Assembly (NCBI GenBank): GCA_016722025.1 | Contig: JADKGZ010000006.1 | Span: 123,972-187,971 of the forward strand | Length of the DNA: 64,000 nt | Reading direction: 5' to 3' | Source: Acidimicrobiaceae bacterium | GTDB taxonomy: Bacteria > Actinomycetota > Acidimicrobiia > Acidimicrobiales > Ilumatobacteraceae | Part shown: positions 1-8,487 of the stretch, in pieces | Layout of the letters: every line of letters begins with the position of its first letter | Position numbering within the stretch: position 1 is the first letter of the stretch | Made by a program: the position numbers and the translations under genes | Notes under the pieces: generated by a model | What the model was told of the DNA's origin: nothing | The model's input: only the letters and a program-made list of their open reading frames with translations | Databases searched by the model: none

Positions 1-2
1 CC

Positions 3-935
3 GACCCCGCGTGTCCGCAGCTGCACGCGGCGGCCGCCGCCCTCGATGCTCAGTCGTTGGCCGATGTGGCCCAGCAGGCCAACCTGGGCGAGCTGGCCAG
101 GTTGTTCCGGTGGCGCGACTCGCAAGGTGAGTTCGCCGAGGAGCCCAGCCAGGTGTCGCTGTTGTTCGTCGCGCAGCAGCGGGCCTACCACGCAGCGCAC
201 AGCGGTGGCCGCACGGTGCTCTCACACCGTGTTGCGGGCGGGTTCAGCGGTGTAGCGGAAGGGATGGCCGCCGGTCTCGTCGGCGTCATCAGCTACGGCG
301 AGCACCTCATCGGGGTGCAGCAGGACGCCGACGGTGCGTTGGTGCACACCGACCGGCGCACGCTCACGGCCGACCACGTGGTGCTGGCATGTTCGTTGGT
401 GCCGCTGCGCAGCGTGCAGTTCCACGACCAGCTGCCGCCGGCGCTGCATGCCGCGGTGCACCAGCTCGGGTACGGCACTGTCACCAAGACCTCCGTGCAG
501 TGGCCGCGACGTACGTGGCCGGCCGGCTACGCGACCACGTCGGGCACGGCGCAGCGAGTGTACGAACCGACTGTCGATCAGCCCGGCGAGACGGGCATCC
601 TCATGGCCTACTGCGGTGGTGACGGCGGCCGCGAGTGGGCGACACTCGTGGAGGCCGAACGCCTGGCGCTGGCCGCCGGCGAGATGCGCGCCATGCACCG
701 CATCGACTCGGAACCGCTGGGCGGCTTCTCGCGAGCGTGGAGCAACGAGCCTCGCTTCGGTGGCTCGTATGCGGTCTACCGGCCGGGCCAGGTCGGGGCG
801 TACTGGCAGGTGCTGCGCGAGCCGTGGGGTCGTGTGCAACTGGCGGGCGAGCACGTTGCCGCCTGCACCGGGTACATGGAGGGTGCGCTGGAGAGCGCGG
901 AAACCGTCGTCGCCCGAATCGTGGCCGCGGGCTAG
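3..935 (+). CDS. FAD-dependent amine oxidase, C-terminal part (5' truncated by window)
   Basis: The frame is open to the left edge, so the N-terminal dinucleotide-binding motif lies outside the window. The visible part is about 310 residues. It ends in the segment LAGEHVAACTGYMEGALESA, which matches the C-terminal FAD-contacting element of flavin monoamine oxidases and protoporphyrinogen-oxidase-like enzymes (usually ending G-x-x-E-A/S-G). Such enzymes oxidise amines using FAD, but the substrate cannot be told from this part. The TAG stop lies inside the -10 element of the next gene, 12 bases before that gene's ATG. The family is fairly sure, the exact enzyme unknown. Confidence 0.75.
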   Translation, partial: DPACPQLHAAAAALDAQSLADVAQQANLGELARLFRWRDSQGEFAEEPSQVSLLFVAQQRAYHAAHSGGRTVLSHRVAGGFSGVAEGMAAGLVGVISYGEHLIGVQQDADGALVHTDRRTLTADHVVLACSLVPLRSVQFHDQLPPALHAAVHQLGYGTVTKTSVQWPRRTWPAGYATTSGTAQRVYEPTVDQPGETGILMAYCGGDGGREWATLVEAERLALAAGEMRAMHRIDSEPLGGFSRAWSNEPRFGGSYAVYRPGQVGAYWQVLREPWGRVQLAGEHVAACTGYMEGALESAETVVARIVAAG

Positions 936-938
936 CCT
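933..938 (+). promoter_or_regulatory. -10 element TAGCCT for the 2-hydroxyacid dehydrogenase
   Basis: TAGCCT ends 9 bases before the ATG at 948, and no Shine-Dalgarno sequence lies between. The transcript would start at or within a few bases of the ATG. The TAG is also the stop codon of the upstream gene. Confidence 0.5.
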
Positions 939-947
939 TTCGGCACC

Positions 948-1899
948 ATGCCAAGTAGTACTGCGCCACGAACAGGGCCCGCATCAGGCGGGCCGCCTCG
1001 CATCGCACTTGCGCCCGAAGGGGCACCGGCCTGGATGTCGGCAGCCATCACGGCCGGGGGCGGCCACCTCGTGCCCTTGGCAGATGCCGAGGCCCTGGTG
1101 TGGGCCGCGCCCCGCGAGCCCGAAGCGCTGCGCCAAGCACTCATCGAGGCGCCCGACCTGGCATGGGTGCAGCTGCCCTTTGCCGGCATCGAGACGTTCG
1201 TCGACCTGCTCGACGATCACCGTGTGTGGACCTGCGGCAAGGGTGTCTACGCGCAGCCGGTGGCCGAGCTGGCGTTGTCGTTGGCGCTTGCCGGGCTGCG
1301 TCACGTGGGCAGCTATGCGCGTGCCACCTCGTGGCAGCGCCCACACGGCCGCAACCTCTTCGGGGCCAACGTCACGGTCCTCGGCGGAGGTGGCATCACC
1401 GAGAGCCTGTTGCGGCTGCTGGCCCCGTTCGACTGCCACGTGACGGTGGTGCGCAACCGTGTCACCGAGATGGAGGGCGCCGATGCGGTGCTCGAGCCCG
1501 ACCGCTACGTCGACGCGCTCGCCGGCGCAGATGTCGTCTTCGTCGCTGGCGCTCACCCCCGAGACGGAGGGCATGATCTCGCGCTCCGAACTCGAGCAGA
1601 TGTCCGAGCATGCCTGGCTGGTCAACGTGGCCCGCGGCAGGCACATCGTCACCGACGATCTCGTGTGGGCACTGCAGCACGGTGTCATCGGTGGCGCCGC
1701 GCTCGATGTCACCGATCCCGAGCCGTTGCCGGTGGGGCATCCGTTGTGGTCGCTGCCCAACTGCATCGTCACACCCCACGTCGGCAACACGCCGGAGATG
1801 GCCGTGCCGCTGCTCGCGGAGCGCATCACCACCAACGTTCGCCGCTTCGCCGTCGGCGAGCCGCTGGTCGGGCCCGTGCACGTCGAGCTCGGGTACTGA
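948..1899 (+). pseudogene. D-isomer-specific 2-hydroxyacid dehydrogenase, frameshifted
   Basis: Two overlapping frames together give one NAD-dependent 2-hydroxyacid dehydrogenase of about 316 residues. The first frame (from ATG 948) carries the N-terminal part and the glycine-rich nucleotide-binding turn (VLGGGGI). The second frame, entered near base 1545, carries LTPETEG, the NVARG segment, the DVTDPEPLP stretch and the C-terminal THVGNTPEM-type histidine region, and ends at 1899. A single-base indel in the sequence around 1540-1550 joins them. The enzyme would reduce a 2-oxoacid, substrate unknown. Because the rest reads well, a sequencing error is as likely as a true pseudogene. Confidence 0.8.
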
Positions 1900-1902
1900 C
1901 CC

Positions 1903-2457
1903 GTGGGGCTCGTCGCCGAACCGAGCGCTGGTGCCATCGCCGGTGCTCTCGCGGATGAGCACCGACGATCCGTCTTCGCCGCGATCCAGTTGGGCTCCGA
2001 GCACGTCGATGCGGTCATCGCCGCTACCCAGCTCACCGCTGCGCAGGTCGGCAAGGCGCTGGGCAAACTGGTCGACGTCGGCATCGTCGATGGCAGTGCC
2101 GGCCGGTTGCGGGTGGTCGCCACCGTCTTCCAGCACGCGGCGCGGGAAGCGCTGGCGCGGCCGCCGATCACGGAGCACGACGAGCTGCCGGAGCACGCCC
2201 GCAAGGTGATGAACGCGTTCGTCGCCGACGGTCGGCTGCTGTCGATTCCTTCGTCGCCCGGGAAGCGATTGGTCATCCTCGACTGGCTGGCGCAGTCGTT
2301 CGAGCCGGGCCGGCGTTACAGCGAGGCGATGGTCAACCTGGTGCTCGGGAAACGTCACGCCGACACCGCAGCCTTGCGCCGGTACATGGTCGACGAGGGC
2401 CTGCTCGACCGTGAGGCCGGCGAGTACTGGCGCAGCGGTGGGACGGTTGCCGGCTGA
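1903..2457 (+). CDS. DUF2087 domain protein with winged-helix-like N-terminus
   Basis: 184 residues from a GTG start 3 bases after the dehydrogenase stop. The N-terminal half looks like a helix-turn-helix/ArsR-type domain (ALADEHRRSVFAAI, then QVGKALGKLVDVGIV). The C-terminal half is a clear DUF2087 domain: RLLSIPSSPGKRLVILDWLA, then EPGRRYSE and LRRYMVDEGLLDREAGEYWR. Proteins of this layout are thought to be transcriptional regulators, but no target is known. It appears to share a transcript with the dehydrogenase. Confidence 0.8.
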   Translation: MGLVAEPSAGAIAGALADEHRRSVFAAIQLGSEHVDAVIAATQLTAAQVGKALGKLVDVGIVDGSAGRLRVVATVFQHAAREALARPPITEHDELPEHARKVMNAFVADGRLLSIPSSPGKRLVILDWLAQSFEPGRRYSEAMVNLVLGKRHADTAALRRYMVDEGLLDREAGEYWRSGGTVAG

Positions 2458-2468
2458 AGCGTCGGCCG

Positions 2469-2474
2469 TAACCT
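2469..2474 (+). promoter_or_regulatory. -10 element TAACCT for the J-domain gene
   Basis: TAACCT ends 7 bases before an in-frame ATC at 2482. This is the same spacing seen at other probable leaderless starts here, and it helps decide the start of the next gene. Confidence 0.4.
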
Positions 2475-2481
2475 GGCGACC

Positions 2482-3087
2482 ATCGGCACGCTCTATCAAC
2501 TGCTCGGCGTGGCCCCCGAGGCCACTGCGGCCGAGATCCGTGCTGCGTACCGCCGCGCCGCTCGCGCACATCACCCCGACATGCACGGCGAGGCGAGTTC
2601 GACGCGCATGGCGCAGATCAACGAGGCGTGGCGCGTGCTGGGGGAGCCCTCGCGGCGGCGCGAGTACGACCTGACCGTGGCGTCACGTGCCGTCGCGACC
2701 GACGACGACGTGGCCGTCGCTGCTGGCTCCGACGCACGAGCCGCGACGTTCAGGGAGCCGCACCACAATCCCTTGGCTCGCTACCAGGACCCACCCCGCT
2801 TCCCGTGGCGGTTCATGGGTGGGCTGCTGCTGGTGGGTGTCGCCTTCGTCGTGCTCGGTGTGCTCACCGCCGGCGACCCCGTGCCGCCGAAGGTCGACAA
2901 CGTGTTGAACCCGGGTGACTGCGTGGTGATCGACGTCAACGGTGACGCTGCCGAGCGGCTGTGCACGCAGGCCCACGACGGCGTCGTCGAGATCCTGCTC
3001 ACCGGCGGCGAGGTGTTGTGCCCCAACGGGTCGGAGCCACATCGCGATCGCCAGGGCATGGGCACTGCGTGCGTCCGGCCGCGTTGA
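2482..3087 (+). CDS. Membrane-anchored J-domain (DnaJ-like) protein
   Basis: The J-domain starts with TIGTLYQLLGVAPEATAAEI and contains the HHPD loop that stimulates Hsp70 ATPase. Helix I begins before the first conventional start codon (GTG 2509), so GTG would cut the domain. The in-frame ATC at 2482, placed 7 bases after a -10 element, is a better start if ATC can initiate; alternatively an ATG has been misread. After the J-domain comes a polar linker, one transmembrane helix (about FMGGLLLVGVAFVVLGVLTA) and an extracytoplasmic tail of about 70 residues containing three cysteines. It is probably a specialised co-chaperone. Confidence 0.75.
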   Translation: MGTLYQLLGVAPEATAAEIRAAYRRAARAHHPDMHGEASSTRMAQINEAWRVLGEPSRRREYDLTVASRAVATDDDVAVAAGSDARAATFREPHHNPLARYQDPPRFPWRFMGGLLLVGVAFVVLGVLTAGDPVPPKVDNVLNPGDCVVIDVNGDAAERLCTQAHDGVVEILLTGGEVLCPNGSEPHRDRQGMGTACVRPR

Positions 3088-3139
3088 ACGACACGGGCAG
3101 CAGCGGGGCAGATCGGCATCCGCTCGGCCGCTGTGGAGG

Positions 3140-3167
3140 TTGTCAGTCGGGCGTACGCTGCTAGTCT
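3140..3167 (+). promoter_or_regulatory. Sigma-70-type promoter of tRNA-Val
   Basis: TTGTCA (3140-3145) and TAGTCT (3162-3167) are separated by 16 bases, and the tRNA begins 14 bases downstream. This is a good match to a housekeeping promoter. Confidence 0.65.
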
Positions 3168-3181
3168 TGCCGTGCCATTGA

Positions 3182-3258
3182 GGGCGATTAGCTCAGTCGG
3201 CTAGAGCGCCACGTTCACACCGTGGAGGTCGTGGGTTCGAGCCCCGCATCGCCCACCA
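3182..3258 (+). tRNA. tRNA-Val (anticodon CAC)
   Basis: The full cloverleaf is visible. Acceptor stem GGGCGAT pairs with ATCGCCC, the anticodon stem CCACG/CGTGG encloses the loop TTCACAC (anticodon CAC), and the T arm is GTGGGTTCGAGCCCCGC. The 3' CCA is encoded. It reads GUG codons. Confidence 0.97.
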
Positions 3259-3283
3259 GCAAGCCCCTGTTCGCAGGGTGCGA

Positions 3284-3306
3284 GGCCCCGCTCCGGCGGG
3301 GCCTTT
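3284..3306 (+). terminator. Rho-independent terminator after tRNA-Val
   Basis: GGCCCCG/CGGGGCC 7-bp stem with a CTCCGG loop, followed by TTT. From here to 3564 I see no gene. Confidence 0.7.
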
Positions 3307-3564
3307 GCCGTTCCGGGTGCACCGACGACAACGGTGTCGACCAGCACCCCACTCCAGCGGCGATGGACGTCCCCCGTTCCGACGGCACCTTCCGGGCGCA
3401 ATTCGTCTCACCCTCCGAGACGAGTGACGCCCAGCAGCGCCACATGCGACCGCTCAGGACGCGCCCGCGGCCGCCGGTACAGCGCTCTGCGTCGGCTTGG
3501 GCACGGTGCGTAAGAGATTGATGACAGGTGCTGCGTGATCCAACTTCGCCGCCGATCCGGCGAG

Positions 3565-3570
3565 TAGTTT
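3565..3570 (+). promoter_or_regulatory. -10 element TAGTTT for the DUF3499 gene
   Basis: It ends exactly 6 bases before the ATG at 3577, the spacing expected if transcription starts on the A of ATG. Confidence 0.55.
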
Positions 3571-3576
3571 CGCCGC

Positions 3577-4101
3577 ATGGCGCGATTGTGCGAACGACCC
3601 GGCTGTTCGCAAACAGCCGAGGTGATGTACGGCATCGATGCCGAGCATCTGGTCGTGTGGATCCAGTCGCTCGAAGGTGCCGTCACCTATCGCGCCGGTG
3701 TGCTGTGTCGCCGGCACGCCGATGCCATGGTGGTGCCACTGGGCTGGATGCTCGACGACCGGCGCGAGGCGGTGCCCCGGTTGTTCAAGCCGCGCGAAGC
3801 TCCGGCACCGGCAGTGCCACGCACTCGTCGGCCGCGCTCGCACGTATCGCGCGACGACACCGGCCAACTCACGCTGCCGGCGGTGGAGCCGCCAGCTCGC
3901 AACGAGCGCGAGCAGCCGCAACCCGTTGCCGCCTCGGTGAGCGCTGCCGACGAGACCACCCCGAGCGGCCCGGGTGCCGACGGCGCACCGTTGCCGTGGA
4001 AGCCGGTGTTCGATCAACGCGACGATCTCGACGGATTGCTCACTGCGCGCAGCCCGTTGCTGTCGCGAGCCTTCGGGAAGCGCGAGAAGCCCGACGGCTG
4101 A
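3577..4101 (+). CDS. DUF3499 family protein
   Basis: 174 residues. The N-terminus has the family signature: ARLCERPGCSQTAEV with paired cysteines, then a beta-strand region and LCRRHADAMVVPLGW, whose Cys/His pair probably completes a small metal-binding fold. The C-terminal 90 residues are proline-rich and probably disordered. DUF3499 proteins occur in actinobacteria and their function is unknown. The gene stands alone, with a leaderless-type promoter. Confidence 0.85.
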   Translation: MARLCERPGCSQTAEVMYGIDAEHLVVWIQSLEGAVTYRAGVLCRRHADAMVVPLGWMLDDRREAVPRLFKPREAPAPAVPRTRRPRSHVSRDDTGQLTLPAVEPPARNEREQPQPVAASVSAADETTPSGPGADGAPLPWKPVFDQRDDLDGLLTARSPLLSRAFGKREKPDG

Positions 4102-4188
4102 TGACGGGTGCCAGACGCGGCACTGGCGCCCACCCGGAAGGGCAGGCGCCAGTGACGGAGTGCGTCGGCGGGGGGTCGTGCGGCCGGC

Positions 4189-4551
4189 TCAGGCTGCGCA
4201 GTTGGCGGCCACCCAGGTCTCCAGCTTGGTCATCCGCTGCTGGATGCGCTCGGCGACCTTGGCCAACACCTCCAGGCGGCGATCGAGGCGCTCGACCTTG
4301 GCGGTGTCACCGGCAGCCTCGGCCTCTGCTCGCTTCGTCTGCAACGCGGCGGTGCGTTCGCTGATCTTCTCCAGCCGTTCAGTGGCCTTGGCTTCCAGCT
4401 CGACGCTCTTCTCGCACTTCTCCTCGGTGGTCAGCTGCGGCCGGCTGTCGCCGTCGCCGCTGCCGGCGGCGGAGGCGACCGCGCCGAAGGCCAGCGTGCC
4501 GCTGAGGACGATGGCGGTGAATCCGAGTACGAGCTTGCTGTGCTGCTGCAT
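4189..4551 (-). CDS. Small secreted coiled-coil protein
   Basis: 120 residues. The start at 4551 is chosen because a GGGAG ribosome binding site lies 8 bases upstream; the longer open frame is spurious. A signal peptide is clear: basic start (MQQHSK), hydrophobic core LVLGFTAIVLSGTLAFGAVA, then cleavage near ASA. The mature part is a long charged helix with heptad-like spacing (residues about 40-110), likely a coiled coil. Two cysteines remain, one near residue 45 and one near the C-terminus. No family recognised; it probably acts in the envelope. Confidence 0.7.
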   Translation of the reverse strand: MQQHSKLVLGFTAIVLSGTLAFGAVASAAGSGDGDSRPQLTTEEKCEKSVELEAKATERLEKISERTAALQTKRAEAEAAGDTAKVERLDRRLEVLAKVAERIQQRMTKLETWVAANCAA

Positions 4552-4648
4552 GATGGGTGCTCCCTGTTGGTGAGGTGGTGCTGTCACTGTGCGGCACGGT
4601 TGTGAGCAATCTGTGAGCGATTCACCACCAACGGGCGATACTGCACGA

Positions 4649-5098
4649 ATGGACGTGCACGCGACGTTGGATGCCCCTTGCTCCGCAGAGCGCCTGTTCG
4701 CGTTCGTCGACGATCTCGCGCTGTACCCGACGTGGATGGATCTGTTGCACGCAGTGGAACCGGTGCAGGGTGGCGCCGTCGACGAGCCGAGCTGGAACGT
4801 GGAACTGCGTGCGCGCATCGGCCCTCTCGCTCGGAGCAAGCGCTTGCGCATGCAGCGCACCGAGCACGACCCGGCTGCGCATCGAGTGGTGTTCGAGCGT
4901 GCCGAAGCCGATGGTCGCACGCACAGCCCGTGGGTGTTACGTGCCCGGGTCGAAGAGCACGATGGCACCAGCACGCTGCACATGCACTTGCACTATGGCG
5001 GCGCGCTGTGGACCGGTGGCGTGCTGGAGCGGGTGCTGGGCGATCAGATCAAGAACGGTCGCGAGCGCCTGGCGACGCTGGTGCGTGCCACGCACTGA
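4649..5098 (+). CDS. SRPBCC (START-like) family protein
   Basis: 149 residues from ATG 4649. The opening MDVHATLDAPCSAERLFAFV and the following YPTWMDLLHAVEP are typical of polyketide-cyclase/START-like lipid-binding folds, where a hydrophobic pocket is formed by a curved sheet and a long C-terminal helix (here LERVLGDQIKNGRERLATLV). A GATACT hexamer ends 6 bases before the start, so the message may be leaderless. The 3' end overlaps the convergent ABC ATPase gene by 50 bases. Ligand unknown. Confidence 0.75.
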   Translation: MDVHATLDAPCSAERLFAFVDDLALYPTWMDLLHAVEPVQGGAVDEPSWNVELRARIGPLARSKRLRMQRTEHDPAAHRVVFERAEADGRTHSPWVLRARVEEHDGTSTLHMHLHYGGALWTGGVLERVLGDQIKNGRERLATLVRATH

Positions 5099-5864
5099 AA
5101 CGGCCATCGGGGCGCCGCTCCAGCTGCAGCGGCAGCCCGAAGCACCGGCTCAACAGATCGCTGGTGAGACAATCGTCCAACGCGCCCTTGGCAATGACGG
5201 CTCCGTCGCGCAGCATCATCACGTGCGTGATGCCCGGTGGCACCTCGTCGAGGTGGTGGGTGACCAGCACCAGCGGAGGAGCGAGCGGGTCGAGGGTGAG
5301 CTCGCTGAGGGCCTGCACCAGGTGCTCGCGGCCGCCGAGGTCGAGCCGGGCGCTCGGTTCGTCGAGCAGCACGATCCCCGGTTCGTTCATCAGCGTGCGC
5401 GCCAGCAACACCCGCTGCTGCTCGCCCGACGACACCGTGCCCAGCGACCGCTCGGCCGCCCAGGCCACCCCCATGCGGTCGAGGCACTCCTTGGCACGCT
5501 GCTCGTCGGCCAGCGTGTAGCGGTGCCACCACGGCTCGAGCGCGGCGTACTTGGCGGTCATCACGACGTCGAGGCAGCGCAGCTCGGGGCGCAGCTGTGC
5601 CGACAGCGATGCGGACAGGTACCCGATGCGCTGCCGGAGCCGGCGCACGTCGGTGCGGCCCAAGCGTTCGCCCAGCACATCGACGGTGCCGGTCGACGGG
5701 TGCTCGTACAACGAGGCGATACGCAGCAGGGTGGTCTTGCCCGAGCCGTTGGCGCCGAGCACCAGCCAGCGCTCGGCATCCCCGACCTGCCACGACAGGG
5801 AGGCGAGAATGGTGCGTGAATCGCGCACGAAGCTCACGTCGGAGAGTTGAAGTGCGGGGCCCAT
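5049..5864 (-). CDS. ABC transporter ATP-binding protein
   Basis: 271 residues starting at ATG 5864 (MGPALQLSDVSF). All ABC ATPase motifs are present: Walker A GANGSGKTT, Q-loop region, signature SSGEQQR, Walker B IVLLDEPS and the switch histidine in VTHHLDE. No permease or binding-protein gene is adjacent, so it may act as a cytoplasmic or orphan ATPase, like ModF-type proteins. It diverges from the M23 peptidase gene, and its 3' end overlaps the SRPBCC gene. Confidence 0.88.
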   Translation of the reverse strand: MGPALQLSDVSFVRDSRTILASLSWQVGDAERWLVLGANGSGKTTLLRIASLYEHPSTGTVDVLGERLGRTDVRRLRQRIGYLSASLSAQLRPELRCLDVVMTAKYAALEPWWHRYTLADEQRAKECLDRMGVAWAAERSLGTVSSGEQQRVLLARTLMNEPGIVLLDEPSARLDLGGREHLVQALSELTLDPLAPPLVLVTHHLDEVPPGITHVMMLRDGAVIAKGALDDCLTSDLLSRCFGLPLQLERRPDGRFSAWHAPASPGARDRS

Positions 5865-5953
5865 GCAGCCGATGACGATAGGTGCCGGCAGGCCGATGAA
5901 GGCCGATGAAGGGCGATGTGGCCGAGTGACTGTAACGAAACTGAAACAACAGG

Positions 5954-5959
5954 TAGCCT
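5954..5959 (+). promoter_or_regulatory. -10 element TAGCCT for the M23 peptidase gene
   Basis: It ends 8 bases before the ATG at 5968. No ribosome binding site intervenes. Confidence 0.5.
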
Positions 5960-5967
5960 TGCGCCCA

Positions 5968-7164
5968 ATGCGTAGAGCTGTCGTCCTCCTGTTCGCGATG
6001 TGCGCGTTGGTGCCCGCGTTGCCCGGTGAGGTCACGCACGCCGACGACTCCGCCGCACAGCAGGCCGCACGCGAGATCGCCGATGCCCGCGAGCGCGCCA
6101 ATGCGGCCGCCGACGCCTACTTCCAGGCAGAGTCGCTGCTCGACACGCTGAGCATCGAGGGTCAGACCCTGGAGGCCGAGGTGGCCGACCTGCAATCGCG
6201 TGTCGCAGCCCTGCAGGAGCGTGTGCAACAGGTGGCCATCAACCGCTTCACCCGCAGCGACACCACCACATCACCGCTGCTCAACGGGTTCGCGTCGCCC
6301 GAGGAGCAGATGCAGGTGGCCGCGCTGTCAGAGGTCATCACCGATACCTCGGCAGCCGACTTCGACGAGTTCGATTCGCTCAACCGGCAGCTCACCAAGA
6401 AGCAGCAGGCGCTCACCGACAAGCGCGACCAGACCGAGCAGCAGAAGGCCACTGCGGCATCGTTGCGCGACCAGGCAACGGCCGAGGTGGAGAACCTGAA
6501 GAAGGTCGAGGCGCAACGCCTGCAGGACGAAGCGGTCCAGAAGGCGCTGCAGGCCGAAGAACGCGCTCGTGCGGCGAAAGCCGAAGCCGAGGCTGCCAAG
6601 TTGCAGCAGGCAACGGCCAACACCGCGGAGATCGACAACCCCACCGACGCCGACGGAGGTGGTGGCGCACCGCAAACCACTGCGCCCCCCGCCGATGCGG
6701 GCAGCGGTGGCCAAACGGGCGGCGGCGGTGCCGGCGGCCGGCCCGGCGGCGCCGGCGGTAACGACTATGGCGGGGTCGAGTGGGTGTGTCCCACCGGCAC
6801 CGCAGCGGTGGCGTTCGGCGACACCTGGGGTGCTCCGCGCAGCGGAGGGCGGCGTCACCAGGGCGTCGACATGATCGGCCCCATCGGTGTCGAGATCTTG
6901 GCCGTGGTGGATGGCGTGGCCGCCGCCAAGAGCAACACGCTCGGCGGAACCACCATCTGGTTCACCGGGTCCGACGGCAACAAGTACTACTACGCCCACC
7001 TCGACCATTACGGCAAGCTGGGGGCGGTCTCCAAAGGCGACGTCATCGGCTACATGGGCCAAACCGGCAATGCACGGTTCAGCGTGCCGCACCTCCACTT
7101 CGAGATCCACCCCGGCGGCGGCGCCGCGGTCAACCCGTACCCCACCGTGCGGGCTCACTGCTAG
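5968..7164 (+). CDS. Secreted M23 family peptidase with coiled-coil N-terminus
   Basis: 398 residues. A signal peptide starts at ATG 5968 (MRRAVVLLFAMCALVPALPG). A long coiled coil follows (residues about 30-215, rich in Ala, Glu and Gln), as in EnvC/NlpD-type cell-wall hydrolase regulators. Next is a Gly/Thr/Pro-rich linker and a C-terminal LytM/M23 domain with zinc ligands in HQGVDM and HLHFE. It likely cleaves, or regulates cleavage of, peptidoglycan crosslinks during growth or division. Both M23 zinc motifs are intact, so it could be an active enzyme. Confidence 0.9.
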   Translation: MRRAVVLLFAMCALVPALPGEVTHADDSAAQQAAREIADARERANAAADAYFQAESLLDTLSIEGQTLEAEVADLQSRVAALQERVQQVAINRFTRSDTTTSPLLNGFASPEEQMQVAALSEVITDTSAADFDEFDSLNRQLTKKQQALTDKRDQTEQQKATAASLRDQATAEVENLKKVEAQRLQDEAVQKALQAEERARAAKAEAEAAKLQQATANTAEIDNPTDADGGGGAPQTTAPPADAGSGGQTGGGGAGGRPGGAGGNDYGGVEWVCPTGTAAVAFGDTWGAPRSGGRRHQGVDMIGPIGVEILAVVDGVAAAKSNTLGGTTIWFTGSDGNKYYYAHLDHYGKLGAVSKGDVIGYMGQTGNARFSVPHLHFEIHPGGGAAVNPYPTVRAHC

Positions 7165-7210
7165 CCGCTTCGGTACCTGCGCCGGGCGACCCATCGGCAA
7201 GGCTGTCGCG

Positions 7211-8149
7211 GTGACCGACGTGCTGGCTGCTGCTCTCGCCGATGTGCTGACGGCGCGCTCGGTCACCGACCTGGTGCGGCTCAGCGGGGGTGCATCGCGC
7301 GACACCTATCGCTTCGTTGCCGACGGCACTCCGTTGATCCTGCAGCGGCAACGTGCGGGTGACGTGCGCGACATGGGCAACGAGGCCCTGGTGGTCCGCG
7401 CCGCCGGTGCGGCTGGGGCGCCGGTCGCCGATGTGGTTGCATCTTCCACCGACCCATCGGCGCTGGGCAGCGCGTTCATGGTGGTCACCGCAGTGGAGGG
7501 TGAGACCATCGCGCGCAAGATCCTGCGCGACGATCGGTTCCGTCACGCCCGCGAAGTGCTTCCGGCGCAGTTGGGCGCGGCGCTGGCCCAGGTGCACGCG
7601 GTCGACACCACTGGGCTGTCGTCGCTGCCCACGGCCGACCAGGTGCGCCAGTACCGGGAGGCGCTCGACCAGATGGGGCAGCCGCATCCCGCGTTCGAGC
7701 TGGCGTTCAAGTGGCTCGACGCCAACCGGCCCGAGGTGGGCCCGCCGGTGCTGGTGCACGGCGACTTCCGGCTGGGCAACGTGATCGTCGGCGACGACGG
7801 CCTGCGGGCGGTGATCGACTGGGAGCTCGCCCATCTCGGCGACCCGATGGAAGACCTCGGCTGGTTGTGCGTCAAGGCCTGGCGGTTCGGGTCGTCGCTG
7901 CCCGTCGCCGGGGTGGGCGAGTACCGGCAGCTGTTCGAGGCGTACGAGGCGGCAGGCGGCGGCGCAGTCGACCCCGATGTGGTGCGTTGGTGGGAGGTGC
8001 TGGGAACCTTGAAGTGGGGTGTCATGTGCATCATGCAGGCCAACGCCCACGTCGCCGGCCTCACCCGCAGCCACGAGCTGGCGGCGATCGGCCGCCGAGT
8101 GTGCGAGAACGAACACGATCTGTTCCTCGCGCTGGAGGGTCGCTGGTGA
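7211..8149 (+). CDS. Phosphotransferase family protein (APH/choline-kinase fold)
   Basis: 312 residues from GTG 7211. Kinase-like motifs are clear: SGGASRDTYRF glycine loop, catalytic HGDFRLGN, and the metal-binding IDWELAHLGDP. This is the type found beside acyl-CoA dehydrogenases and related to the kinase domain of ACAD10, which acts on 4-hydroxyacyl-CoAs. The substrate here is not shown by the sequence. The stop codon overlaps the start of the DUF6285 gene (GTGA), a pairing seen for this family elsewhere. Confidence 0.85.
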   Translation: MTDVLAAALADVLTARSVTDLVRLSGGASRDTYRFVADGTPLILQRQRAGDVRDMGNEALVVRAAGAAGAPVADVVASSTDPSALGSAFMVVTAVEGETIARKILRDDRFRHAREVLPAQLGAALAQVHAVDTTGLSSLPTADQVRQYREALDQMGQPHPAFELAFKWLDANRPEVGPPVLVHGDFRLGNVIVGDDGLRAVIDWELAHLGDPMEDLGWLCVKAWRFGSSLPVAGVGEYRQLFEAYEAAGGGAVDPDVVRWWEVLGTLKWGVMCIMQANAHVAGLTRSHELAAIGRRVCENEHDLFLALEGRW

Positions 8150-8487
8150 ACCTTCACGACATGCCATCAGCCGAGCAGCTCGTCGAGTCGGTGCGCGAGT
8201 GGCTGGAACGCGACGTGCTCGCCGGCACGACCGGCCGCTTGCAGTTCCACACGCGGGTGGCCGTCAACGTGCTGGCGATGGTGGAGCGCGAGCTGCGCCT
8301 CGGCGACAGCCAGCGGCTCGCGCACGCTCAGCGGCTGGCACAGCTGGGCTGCGCCGACGACGCCGAGCTCGCACGCCGCATCCGCGAGGGTGAGCTGGAC
8401 GATCAACTGGCGCAGGTGCGAGCGCTGGTGTGGGCCGATGTTCGCGACAAGCTGGCCGTGGCCAACCCGAAGTACCTCGAGCGCTAG
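8146..8487 (+). CDS. DUF6285 domain protein
   Basis: 113 residues. The GTG start overlaps the phosphotransferase stop; ATG 8161 is an alternative. It is an all-helical small protein with the segment LQFHTRVAVNVLAMVEREL typical of DUF6285, which is usually encoded beside phosphotransferases of the ACAD10-kinase type. The function is unknown, but translational coupling argues for a shared role. Its stop overlaps the stop of rlmN on the other strand. Confidence 0.75.
   Translation: MNLHDMPSAEQLVESVREWLERDVLAGTTGRLQFHTRVAVNVLAMVERELRLGDSQRLAHAQRLAQLGCADDAELARRIREGELDDQLAQVRALVWADVRDKLAVANPKYLER

Noticed and set aside
3201..3445. Small minus-strand frames across tRNA-Val
   Set aside because: They translate the tRNA and its terminator and show GARTHDL-type peptides that are typical false calls over tRNA genes.
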